From assembly GCA_003142915.1 (NCBI GenBank), contig PLNZ01000250.1, forward strand, positions 1-15,703: DNA of 15,703 nt, given 5' to 3'. Within the stretch, counting starts at the first letter, position 1; every line of letters begins with the position of its first letter. The translations under genes were made by a program, and so were the position numbers. This document shows, piece after piece, positions 7,322 to 14,685 of this stretch. The stretch is from Ignavibacteriales bacterium (GTDB taxonomy: Bacteria > Bacteroidota > Ignavibacteria > Ignavibacteriales > Ignavibacteriaceae). A model generated the notes under the pieces. That model ran no database searches. It was not told the DNA's origin and saw only the letters and a list, made by a program, of their open reading frames with translations.

Positions 7322-7322
7322 T
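7304..7322 (+). repeat. Duplicated translation-start-like segment, copy 2
   Basis: This copy reads aaaagggataaactttgat and contains AAAGGG and the TTG start codon (7318-7320) of the membrane protein gene, with normal spacing. Copy 1 lies at 7085-7103. Confidence 0.4.
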
Positions 7323-7995
7323 TAATTGGAATGGCTTGGGTTCGCTTCTGTTAGCCTGTATGGAATTTATCCTGCTGTTAAATCTACTCATTTTTTCCGA
7401 AAAAAATAAAATAAATTTTTTGGGAATTATCCTGGTTGGAATTTTGGCAGTTTACCAGGCTTTAGAATTTTTAATGTGCGCATTAAATCTTAAATATTCC
7501 TATATGGCATACCTCGCATTTTTAGATATATCTTTTCTGCCGCCTCTTAATTTGTATTTTATTCTGAAGTATTTTAGAAGAAATCACAAATTGAATAAAG
7601 CACTATTTATCCCTGCATTAGCATTTGCAGTTTATTATTATTTAGTAATGGATAAATTTGCTGTAGTATCTTGTTCGGTTCTTTACGCATCGTATAGTTA
7701 TCCGTTGGGAAGTTTTTACGGCTTCTTTTATTATGCTCCGGTTGTGTATGCAATTATTTTCTTATGTATTAGAATAAGGCAGACAAATGATGAAACTAAG
7801 AAGAAGCTTTCCAAAATATTATTGGGAGGTTTATTGTTTGTCTCCCTTCCGGTTATAGCGGCGTTTATACTACTTGCATTTCACAATGACAAGTTGTTGG
7901 CAGTTACTGAAAGTATTATGTGCAAATTTGCATTTGTTTATGCTGTCTGCCTCGGTTATTTTACCTTGATAAACAAAAAAGCTGTATATGAATGA
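7318..7995 (+). CDS. Seven-helix membrane protein, sensor-like
   Basis: A 225-residue integral membrane protein starting at TTG (ribosome binding site AAAGGG); the next in-frame ATG is residue 15, already inside the first helix. I see seven hydrophobic segments, at roughly 6-26, 33-55, 62-85, 94-112, 132-153, 166-188 and 196-217. A basic loop, KYFRRNHKLNK (84-94), follows helix 3, and a charged loop, RQTNDETKKKLSK, lies between helices 5 and 6. The overall plan, including FLDISFLPPLNLYFILKYF in helix 3, resembles the N-terminal 7TM sensor region of some histidine kinases. Here no kinase domain follows: the protein ends soon after helix 7. Its stop codon overlaps the start of the next gene by eight bases. 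The family assignment is tentative and no ligand can be proposed. Confidence 0.7.
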   Translation: MINWNGLGSLLLACMEFILLLNLLIFSEKNKINFLGIILVGILAVYQALEFLMCALNLKYSYMAYLAFLDISFLPPLNLYFILKYFRRNHKLNKALFIPALAFAVYYYLVMDKFAVVSCSVLYASYSYPLGSFYGFFYYAPVVYAIIFLCIRIRQTNDETKKKLSKILLGGLLFVSLPVIAAFILLAFHNDKLLAVTESIMCKFAFVYAVCLGYFTLINKKAVYE

Positions 7996-8320
7996 AATAA
8001 TTTTGAATATCTATCTTGTTATCAATAATGATTGCGTTGTCGAGTTTCGTGTAATAGCTTATGAAATGGAAGGCGGCGACGAAACGAAAATAGAATTCTT
8101 GAAAAGTAAAGCCAAAAAGGATTTTGATAAAGCTTATCATTTCAATGCACCGGTTAACTCAAAAGGGAAGTTTATGCCTTACAGAAAGTTTTCAAAATTA
8201 GAAAAACGGGGAAGGCAGTTTGAACTTTTTGAGGAGATATTTTCAAGTCTTAATGTCCCGCAGAATCCTCTTATTTGTGTTACACCGGTTTTGGACGGTA
8301 AAATATTAAGCAGCGAATGA
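7988..8320 (+). CDS. Small soluble protein, function unknown
   Basis: A 110-residue product starting at an ATG inside the end of the membrane protein gene (8-base overlap, so translation is probably coupled). It has no signal peptide or membrane segment. An N-terminal beta-like stretch (EIILNIYLVIN, then VVEFRVIAYEM) is followed by a charged helix (KIEFLKSKAKKDFDKAYHF), a basic linker (PYRKFSKLEKRGRQFELFEE) and a hydrophobic end (LICVTPVLDGKIL). The coupling suggests it acts with the membrane protein, for example as its cytoplasmic partner, but this is inference. I do not recognise it. Confidence 0.6.
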   Translation: MNEIILNIYLVINNDCVVEFRVIAYEMEGGDETKIEFLKSKAKKDFDKAYHFNAPVNSKGKFMPYRKFSKLEKRGRQFELFEEIFSSLNVPQNPLICVTPVLDGKILSSE

Positions 8321-8334
8321 GTTTAAAAATTACC

Positions 8335-8346
8335 CTTTTCGAAAAG
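8335..8346 (+). terminator. Weak palindrome after the small-gene cluster
   Basis: The 12-base palindrome CTTTTCGAAAAG lies 15 bases after the stop of the 110-residue gene and is followed by TTTA. As a hairpin it has only four pairs around TCGA. It may end the three-gene operon, or transcription may continue into the GH31 gene, whose ribosome binding site (AAAGGAAT) is about 55 bases downstream. Confidence 0.2.
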
Positions 8347-8411
8347 TTTATATCAATTAATAAATGACTATTGAACAATCCGAATTATCTTAATTTATTA
8401 AAGGAATAAAA

Positions 8412-10850
8412 ATGGAAAAATTTTTATTTGTCATTCTATGTCTATTTATAACAACTTTAACAAAACCTGATCTTAAATTTGCTGGAAATATCCAATCGCA
8501 ACAATTATTCAATGACCATGTGGAATTTGTTCTTACAAATGCCAATTTTAATATTTATATAATTAAGGATAACATAATTCAATTCCGGTATACCGATAAA
8601 CCCAAATTTTCTGCGGCTCCTTCTTATGCTGTAATTTATAACGGAAAAGAAAATGTGAGATTTACAATGGTAGATAAAGGAAATTATTTTCTTCTTTCGA
8701 CTGCAGAGATTAATGTTGAAATTTCAAAATCTCCCTGCCGAATTTCAATCTATGATAAAAAGAATAATCTAATTAATGAAGATGATAAAAGCTTCGGTAC
8801 AAGTTTTGAAAACAGCGAAGTAAGGTGTTACAAAAAATTGTTTACCGATGAAAAGTTTTTTGGCCTTGGAGAGAAAACCGGAAGGTTAAATAAAACAGGT
8901 ATTCAGTATACAATGTGGAATACCGATCGCAGGTATGATGTAGAATCCGACCCATTGTATGTTTCTATTCCTTTCTTTATCGGAGAAAGAAATAAAAAAG
9001 CTTACGGGATTTTCTTTGATAATACATACAAATCCTACTTTAATTTTGGGGCAAGCAACAACAGGTTTTATTGGTTCGGCGCTGAAAATGGTGAACTGAA
9101 CTATTACTTTATTCTCGGGCCTGAGATTAAAAAAGTAATTTCTTCATATACTTTATTGACAGGAAGAATGCAGTTGCCGCCGTTGTGGTCACTCGGTTAC
9201 CAGCAAAGTAGATGGAGTTACTACCCTGAATCCAAAGTTAAAGAAATTGCAAAAAATTTTCGAGATAAAAAAATTCCATGCGATGTAATATATCTTGATA
9301 TCGATTACATGAATGGTTATAGAGTATTTACATGGAATACGGATAGGTTTCCAGACCCGGGAAAAATGATTGGTGATTTGAAAGATGAAGGATTTAAAAT
9401 TGTTACCATAATCGATCCTGGGATAAAAGCGGATACAAATTATTTTGCTGCTAAAGAAGGTTTAGTTAAAAACCTTTTTGTGAAGTATCCTGATGGCATA
9501 CCGTATCAAGGTGAAGTCTGGCCTTCTTGGGCTTACTTCCCTGATTTTACAAAAAAAGAAACAAGGGATTGGTGGGGCGAGAAACTTAATGCGATGCTTA
9601 AACAGGGTATCGAAGGTTTCTGGAATGATATGAATGAACCATCCGTATGGGGACAGGTATTTCCCGATTTGGTTGAGTTTAACGACAATGGCTTTTATGC
9701 TACGCACAAAAAAATACATAATGTATATGCTCTTGAAGAAGCCAAATCAGCATTTGAAGCTTTCCAAAAATATTCACCTGATAAGAGACATTTTTTACTT
9801 TCACGAGCAGGTTATTCCGGTATTCAAAGATACTCTGCAATATGGACTGGCGATAACACCGCAAGTGAAGACCATCTTCAGCTTGCATGTCTAATGTCGT
9901 TAGGTATGGGATTAAGCGGAATTCCATTTATCGGTTCCGATGTAGGCGGATTCTTTGACTTTCCTTCTTCACGGCTTTATACTCGCTGGATGCAGCTCGG
10001 CGCTTTTACTCCTTTTTTTAGAGGCCATTCTGAAATTAAGCAGCCTGATAAAGAACCCTGGGTTTTCGGAAATGAAACGGAAAACAACGTACGTAATATA
10101 ATTTCATTTCGTTATAAAATGCTGCCTTATCTATATAATGAATTTTATAATTCTTCAATGACCGGTCTTCCTGTAATGAGAGCTATGTTCTTAAATTTCC
10201 AAGATGATGATGAATGTTATTCGGACGCTGCCCAGTTCCAGTTTATGATAGGTGAAAACCTTTTAGTTGCACCTGTTGTTAATGAAACAAGCAGCACAAA
10301 GAAGCTTTATCTTCCGGAAGGGAAATGGATAGAGTTGTTTAACCATAATATATATAATGGTAAACAATGGATTACTGTTGATGCCCCAATAGATAAGATA
10401 CCTGTTTTTCTAAAAGTGGGCGGTTTCATTCCAATGCAGGAAGTTCAGCAATATGTGGGTGAGAAGAAATTTGATCAGCTTGAAGTAATTCTTTGTCCGG
10501 CTTCTTCAGGCAGTTATAGCTTGTATGAAGATGATGGAATTAGTTATAATTATAAGAATGGTAAATATTCTATAACCGATTTTTCATCACAAGTGTTTAA
10601 AAATTCCGTATTGATAAATGCTGATAAAAAACATGACGGTTATCGAACAGGGAGAAATTATTATCTTTTTAAAATATTGAACCCAGGAAATACTTTCAAC
10701 ATAACTAATAACGGAATTTTTTTGAAAAATTTTTCAAGCGAAGATGAGTTAAGTAATTCTAACGTCGGTTATTATCTTGATTCAAAAAGGAATATTCTCT
10801 TTGTAAAAGTAAAAGATGAGAAAAATATTAAGATAGAATATGAATACTAA
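8412..10850 (+). CDS. Exported GH31 alpha-glucosidase-type glycoside hydrolase
   Basis: An 812-residue enzyme that should release glucose from the non-reducing ends of alpha-glucans by the retaining mechanism, outside the cytoplasm. The N-terminus has a short hydrophobic signal (FLFVILCLFITTL, residues 4-16) with no clear lipobox. Residues about 30-240 form the GH31 N-terminal beta-sandwich. The (beta/alpha)8 barrel begins near LPPLWSLGYQQSRWSYYPE (255-273). The nucleophile is D406 in WNDMNEPSVWG and the acid/base is D481 in WTGDN. A C-terminal beta-sandwich follows (about 600-812, including SYSLYEDDG). The NDMNEPSVWG form points to alpha-glucosidase rather than alpha-xylosidase; a transglucosylase is also possible, and specificity cannot be read directly. 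The start has AAAGGAAT upstream. The next gene encodes an exported debranching-type enzyme, which suggests joint alpha-glucan use. Confidence 0.93.
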   Translation: MEKFLFVILCLFITTLTKPDLKFAGNIQSQQLFNDHVEFVLTNANFNIYIIKDNIIQFRYTDKPKFSAAPSYAVIYNGKENVRFTMVDKGNYFLLSTAEINVEISKSPCRISIYDKKNNLINEDDKSFGTSFENSEVRCYKKLFTDEKFFGLGEKTGRLNKTGIQYTMWNTDRRYDVESDPLYVSIPFFIGERNKKAYGIFFDNTYKSYFNFGASNNRFYWFGAENGELNYYFILGPEIKKVISSYTLLTGRMQLPPLWSLGYQQSRWSYYPESKVKEIAKNFRDKKIPCDVIYLDIDYMNGYRVFTWNTDRFPDPGKMIGDLKDEGFKIVTIIDPGIKADTNYFAAKEGLVKNLFVKYPDGIPYQGEVWPSWAYFPDFTKKETRDWWGEKLNAMLKQGIEGFWNDMNEPSVWGQVFPDLVEFNDNGFYATHKKIHNVYALEEAKSAFEAFQKYSPDKRHFLLSRAGYSGIQRYSAIWTGDNTASEDHLQLACLMSLGMGLSGIPFIGSDVGGFFDFPSSRLYTRWMQLGAFTPFFRGHSEIKQPDKEPWVFGNETENNVRNIISFRYKMLPYLYNEFYNSSMTGLPVMRAMFLNFQDDDECYSDAAQFQFMIGENLLVAPVVNETSSTKKLYLPEGKWIELFNHNIYNGKQWITVDAPIDKIPVFLKVGGFIPMQEVQQYVGEKKFDQLEVILCPASSGSYSLYEDDGISYNYKNGKYSITDFSSQVFKNSVLINADKKHDGYRTGRNYYLFKILNPGNTFNITNNGIFLKNFSSEDELSNSNVGYYLDSKRNILFVKVKDEKNIKIEYEY

Positions 10851-10878
10851 TTTTGCTAATTATTATAATTTACGATTT

Positions 10879-10900
10879 AGATTTTTAGACTAATAAATCT
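10879..10900 (+). terminator. Hairpin between the GH31 and GH13 genes
   Basis: AGATTTTTA (10879-10887) pairs with TAA-(T)-AAATCT (10891-10900) around the loop GAC, 28 bases after the GH31 stop. No T tract follows, so it may instead be an mRNA 3'-protecting structure. Confidence 0.3.
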
Positions 10901-10993
10901 GTAAGTGCAATAAAACTAAGGAAAAAGATTTTAGTATGTTTAACTATGTAAACAGTTTCAATTTATTAACGATTATGATAATAATGCGATAAA

Positions 10994-13102
10994 ATGAAAT
11001 ACATAAAAGTATTTATTCTTTTTTATTTGATAATTTCTGTAATTAATTTGAAAGGTGCCACATTGTTCGTAAGCGATAAAAGCAAATCCAGAGCTTCCGT
11101 ACATAGTTTAAGTATAAAGTCCGAAAAAAAAGATTTGAACAAGTATTTCTCGTCAAAAAAACTCGGTTCTTTTGTTGAGAAAGGCAAAACTTATTTCAGA
11201 TTATTTGCACCGGATGCTAAAGAAGTAAAGCTTATTGCATTTGAAAAACCGGAAGATAATAACGGGCAGGAATACCATATGGATCAAGACTCCGACGGTG
11301 TATGGGAAACGGTTCTATACGGAGAGAATTATGGTTTGTTCTATGGTTTTAAAGTTTATAATCCTAAATATCCTGAAACAAAAAATGTAATTTGTATTGA
11401 CCCTTATTCAAAAGCAGTTGCTACTTATAATACTTATTTTCCCCCAAGGCGTTCTATAGTTGTAAAAGAAAATAATTATGACTGGGAAGAAGACAATTGG
11501 ATACAAAGAGACTGGCGCGACGTTGTTATTTACGAAATGCATATTAGGGACTTAACGGCTGATTCTTCATCCGGTTGCAGCAAGCCGGGCACTTACCACG
11601 GCTTAATTGGACATGAAAAAACGGGCGGAATTGACTATATAAAAAGCTTAGGAGTTAATACTATTGAACTATTACCTTTACAGGAATTTGCAAACATCGA
11701 AATTCCTTATAATGATTCGTTAAATGGAAGATATAATTCATGGAATTCTTATGAGAGAAATCATTGGGGTTATATGACCGCAGCTTTTTTTGCACCCGAA
11801 GATTATTACAGCAGTAATTCAAATTATTTAAAGTGGAATTTATGGAGTGGCACTTCAGCAAAGCAGGTTTCCGAATACAAAGATATGGTAAAAGCCTTCC
11901 ACATAGAAGGTATTGCCGTGGTTATGGATGTTGTTTATAATCATCTTTCCGAGTATGAGCTGGGTAATTTAAAAGAGATTGACAGAGATTATTATTTTCG
12001 TCTTGACAAAAGAGGGAATTATATCGCTGAAAGCGGATGCGGTAATGATCTTAAGACAGAACGCCCGATGATGCGCAAGCTGATAGTTGAAAGTATTTTA
12101 TACTGGATGAAAGAATATCATGTTGACGGCTTCCGTTTTGATCTTGGTAAGCTTATTGACTGGGAAACAATTGAAGAGATTACCCATGAAGCAAAAAAAA
12201 TTAATCCAAATGTAATTTTTGTTTGTGAACCATGGGGCGGAGGTTATGACCCTGCTGGTTTTTCTCTTAGAGGCTGGGGAAGCTGGAATGACCAAATTAG
12301 AAACGGCGTTAAAGGTGAGAACCCGGTTAACGGACTTGGATGGATTTTCGGTAAATGGTATGACAATAATAGTTCTGAAAGAATAAAAAGCTACGTAAAC
12401 GGGACCCTGGTGAGAGATTCTTTAGGATTGTTTCAAAAGAAGGAGCATTCGGTAAATTATTTATCTTCTCATGACGGCTACACCCTTGGAGATTTTATCA
12501 GGATTGGAACCGGGAAAATAGGAGAGAACGAAGTAATAAAAAATATTGAATCTTTAATCAAATTAACACCGCTTGAGTTAAAGCTGAACAAACTTGGTGC
12601 TTTATTCCTTTTTACTTCGCAGGGTATTGTTATGTTTCAGGAAGGCGATGAATTTGCGCGGGCAAAAGTAATTCCGAATGATAATTTATTCCCGGATACT
12701 AATAGAGGAAAGCTGGATAACAACAGCTACAATAAAGATGATGAGACGAATTACATCAATTATAATCACGCAAAATTAAATGAAGATTTAAGAAATTATT
12801 ATATAGGGCTCATTGCCTTAAGAAATAATTACGCAGCTTTCAGGCGGGCGAAGTATGAAGATATTACTTTTTTAGATGTAAAAGAGAATCCGTTTGCACT
12901 TGGCTATAAGCTGAATTATAATGATGAGAATTTTGTCGTTCTGTTTAATGCGGATATTAATAAATCTCAGGAATTTAATTTACCGGACGGGGATTGGGAG
13001 ATGTTGGTAAATCCCGATATGGCAGGAGTTGAATCTCTCGCTGTTGTTTCAACTAATATTGAGTTGCAGCCTTCAACTGGTTTTGTGCTGAAGAAAAAGT
13101 AA
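10994..13102 (+). CDS. Exported GH13 pullulanase/isoamylase-type enzyme
   Basis: A 702-residue enzyme with an N-terminal signal (KVFILFYLIISVINLKGA, about 5-22) and a low-complexity Ser/Lys linker (27-55). A CBM48-type early-set domain follows (about 56-150, including TYFRLFAPDAKEVKLIAFE), then a GH13 barrel. Catalytic regions are complete: region I DVVYNH (312-317), region II DGFRFDLGK with nucleophile D383, region III VIFVCEPWGG with acid/base E412, and region IV SSHDGYT with D494. The pullulanase type I signature YNWGYDP is replaced by RNHWGYMTAAFFAPE (255-269). A short C-terminal beta domain follows (about 620-702). The likely activity is hydrolysis of alpha-1,6 branches in pullulan, starch or glycogen; alpha-1,4 activity is not excluded. 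It lies 143 bases after the GH31 gene in the same direction. No strong ribosome binding site precedes its ATG. Confidence 0.9.
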   Translation: MKYIKVFILFYLIISVINLKGATLFVSDKSKSRASVHSLSIKSEKKDLNKYFSSKKLGSFVEKGKTYFRLFAPDAKEVKLIAFEKPEDNNGQEYHMDQDSDGVWETVLYGENYGLFYGFKVYNPKYPETKNVICIDPYSKAVATYNTYFPPRRSIVVKENNYDWEEDNWIQRDWRDVVIYEMHIRDLTADSSSGCSKPGTYHGLIGHEKTGGIDYIKSLGVNTIELLPLQEFANIEIPYNDSLNGRYNSWNSYERNHWGYMTAAFFAPEDYYSSNSNYLKWNLWSGTSAKQVSEYKDMVKAFHIEGIAVVMDVVYNHLSEYELGNLKEIDRDYYFRLDKRGNYIAESGCGNDLKTERPMMRKLIVESILYWMKEYHVDGFRFDLGKLIDWETIEEITHEAKKINPNVIFVCEPWGGGYDPAGFSLRGWGSWNDQIRNGVKGENPVNGLGWIFGKWYDNNSSERIKSYVNGTLVRDSLGLFQKKEHSVNYLSSHDGYTLGDFIRIGTGKIGENEVIKNIESLIKLTPLELKLNKLGALFLFTSQGIVMFQEGDEFARAKVIPNDNLFPDTNRGKLDNNSYNKDDETNYINYNHAKLNEDLRNYYIGLIALRNNYAAFRRAKYEDITFLDVKENPFALGYKLNYNDENFVVLFNADINKSQEFNLPDGDWEMLVNPDMAGVESLAVVSTNIELQPSTGFVLKKK

Positions 13103-13130
13103 GAAAATAGCGTTTCTTTAGTCAGGAATA

Positions 13131-13381
13131 TTAACGCAGGTGTTTAGGAAGATGCAGTACTTTTAATCCCGAATGTTCTTCTTTAGGATAATAATCATAA
13201 TTGTTATGAAGTTAGATTAGATTATTTCCTATATAATAAGTAGCAATTAGTAAGTCTACTGTACTTTTGATTGTTATCCCGGTTTTTCTTAAGTAACGGT
13301 AATTTTCCACGCATTTAATCGTAAGTTCTTTATCAATGATATTATAACCAGGGGAATCTTTCCAAATAATCAACTCAATAA
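13131..13381 (-). pseudogene. Relic of a VapC-like PIN-domain toxin gene
   Basis: Read on the minus strand, this frame gives the C-terminal two thirds of a VapC-family PIN ribonuclease. It runs through KELTIKCVENYRYLRKTGI, then TIKSTVDLLIATYYIGNNLI, then an in-frame TAA (13212-13214), then LHNNYDYYPKEEHSGLKVLH and PKHLR before the true stop at 13131. The usual family pattern is 'NYR.LR..GITIR.T.D.LIA....E....LLHNDRDF....  ..GLKV'. The relic keeps the Asp of STVD but shows NNYDY where NDRDF is expected. The frame is closed by another stop (13401-13403), so the N-terminal portion with its first catalytic Asp is missing, and no antitoxin gene is visible. The gene is truncated and carries a premature stop, so it is very probably dead. 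Confidence 0.7.
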
Positions 13382-13762
13382 ATATACCGGAAGAAGAAAT
13401 TCATTGGAACGCTTTTTGATTTTATAGTAAAAAATAGATTAGATTTGCGGGAAGAAAGTGATTTGTTAGGAAAATTAATTGTGCCGGATGAGGGGATTTA
13501 TGATATTCACACCTTAAAGGCGCTTGATAATTTTCCAATTACATGCGAACGGATAAGTTTATACCTTATTAAGGCTTATTTGTTTGTTAAAAGCGCTGCT
13601 ACGAAAACAAACTATAAACTTGGTTTTCTGGATGAAGAGAAGTTTCGACCAATAAGCCGCGCTATAGTTTTGCTGTTGGAAGAAACAGAAAAAGCTATCA
13701 AAAAAGAATAATTTTCCGAGTTGAATAATTATAAACTGAATTGAGATTAAAAGTACTTGCAT
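13151..13762. repeat. Near-perfect 18-base inverted repeat flanking the relic region
   Basis: gatgcagtacttttaatc at 13151-13168 is the inverted counterpart of gattaaaagtacttgcat at 13745-13762; they differ by one inserted T and the end base. The left arm lies in the VapC relic and the right arm lies just after the aspartase fragment, so the pair brackets it. It may be a rearrangement trace or chance. Confidence 0.35.
13445..13711 (+). pseudogene. Aspartate ammonia-lyase N-terminal fragment
   Basis: The 88 codons encode only the first domain of an aspartase-type lyase. REESDLLGKLIVPDEGIYDIH and TLKALDNFPIT match the aspartase opening 'RIE.DLLG...VP.DAYYG.HTLRA.ENF.I', and KAYLFVKSAATKTNYKLGFLDE matches the next helix. 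After EETEKAIKKE the frame stops, where a full enzyme (about 470 residues) would continue into its catalytic domain. The conserved YYG has become IYD. The frame is open back to 13382 but has no ATG and no ribosome binding site; 13445 is a TTG. I favour a decayed fragment, but short stand-alone proteins resembling this N-terminus may exist in Bacteroidota, and the intact frame leaves that open. The nearby FumC is a superfamily relative, not the same gene: this fragment carries aspartase-type, not fumarase-type, residues. Confidence 0.65.
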
Positions 13763-14190
13763 TAGTAATATAATATATAGCGCATTTGTATGATGATACT
13801 TTAGCTTTAACTATCCTGCTTATAGAAGAAGAATTTTATCAATTTAAGTGTTATTCTTATCAAAATCTTTCAAGCAAAATATCCTGTCAAAAGTTCGTTC
13901 CAATTTATATGTAGTGTTGAATTATTCAATTGCTGTTCTCATTTATAGGAAATTAGTTGGTATTTTTTGCGGATAATAATTAATAATAGAAAAATATACG
14001 ATGTCTTTAAGATTGAAAAATTACTTACATTTAGCAAACGAATATCTGTTTTGAAAAAAAGTTTTCCATTCTTAGGAAAAGGGGACCATTTTGAAATCAA
14101 TTCGTTAAAAATCATTATAATTTTCAATTTTTTGCAAACATTTTGTGGCACTTAATATGAAAGTAATTTGTTGAAAAATTTGAGAAAAAA
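13712..14190. other. Non-coding AT-rich region upstream of the nuoE-like gene
   Basis: Several short frames occur but none has a start with a ribosome binding site. One (13967-14155, +, TTG start) includes KIYDVFKIEKLLTFSKRISV, which faintly recalls the end of a STAS domain, too weak to annotate. The promoter of the downstream operon should be near the right end. I see no strong terminator, tRNA or mobile element. Confidence 0.5.
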
Positions 14191-14685
14191 ATGCATACGG
14201 ATATTTTCAAAAGTTATGAACCAAATGATAAAAGTAGTTTAATTCCTCTACTACAGGAAGTCCAAAGCATCTATGGCTATTTACCGGAGTCTGCTCTTCA
14301 AGAAGTCGCAAATTTTGTTGGGATGCCCTTAAGTCGTGTTTATGGTGTTGCTACTTTTTATAATCAATTTAGACTTGCACCGTTGGGTGAAAATATAATA
14401 AGAGTTTGCCGTGGTACGGCATGTCATGTTAAGAACTCGGCTAATATTCTGCTTGCGCTTGAAAATGCTTTGAATATTAAAGCAGGTGGAACTACAAGAG
14501 ATAGAAAATTTACTATTGAAGTAGTCAACTGTATTGGTGCCTGCAGTATTGCTCCAGTAATGACAGTTAATGATGAATATTACGGACGCATAACTGTAAA
14601 AGATATTCCTAATATCGTAAAGAAATATTCTAAGGCGTCAAAAGCAAAAGAAGCATCTATTACTCCGGAGGTAGGGTTAGTATGA
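14191..14685 (+). CDS. nuoE: NuoE-type [2Fe-2S] thioredoxin-like subunit
   Basis: This 164-residue subunit carries one [2Fe-2S] cluster and passes electrons in NADH-oxidising modules of complex I, bifurcating hydrogenases (HydC/HndA) and NAD-dependent formate dehydrogenases. The N-terminal helices (LIPLLQEVQSIYGYLPESAL) and VYGVATFYNQF (50-60) are typical. All four ligands are present: C73 and C78 in CRGTAC, C114 and C118 in CIGAC. The length is normal for the family. Its stop TGA overlaps the start of the next gene (ATGA). That gene's product is a NuoF-type protein with an extra N-terminal [2Fe-2S]-like domain, and no nuoA-D-type gene precedes this one, which favours a hydrogenase or formate dehydrogenase module over classical complex I. 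The ribosome binding site is only GAGAAA. Confidence 0.92.
   Translation: MHTDIFKSYEPNDKSSLIPLLQEVQSIYGYLPESALQEVANFVGMPLSRVYGVATFYNQFRLAPLGENIIRVCRGTACHVKNSANILLALENALNIKAGGTTRDRKFTIEVVNCIGACSIAPVMTVNDEYYGRITVKDIPNIVKKYSKASKAKEASITPEVGLV
14667..14671 (+). promoter_or_regulatory. Ribosome binding site fixing the nuoF-like start
   Basis: GGAGG lies inside the last codons of the nuoE-like gene, ten bases before the ATG at 14682. This start overlaps the upstream stop and gives the Cys-rich N-terminus, so that extension is likely to be really translated. Confidence 0.6.

Noticed and set aside
13780..13925. Short plus-strand frame reading YIAHLYDDTLALTILLIEEE onwards
   Set aside because: It is about 46 codons, with no start codon context and no recognisable family; probably chance.
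13939..14151. Minus-strand 70-residue open frame
   Set aside because: It is Lys/Ile/Phe-rich translation of AT-rich DNA with no start signal or family pattern.
13967..14155. Possible STAS-domain remnant from a TTG
   Set aside because: The resemblance is limited to a few hydrophobic positions; there is no ribosome binding site, and the end is low-complexity AT-rich translation.
14130..14165. TGGCAC upstream of the nuoE-like gene as a sigma-54 promoter
   Set aside because: The matching GC at the -12 element is missing at the required spacing (ATGAA instead of a TTGCA-like element).
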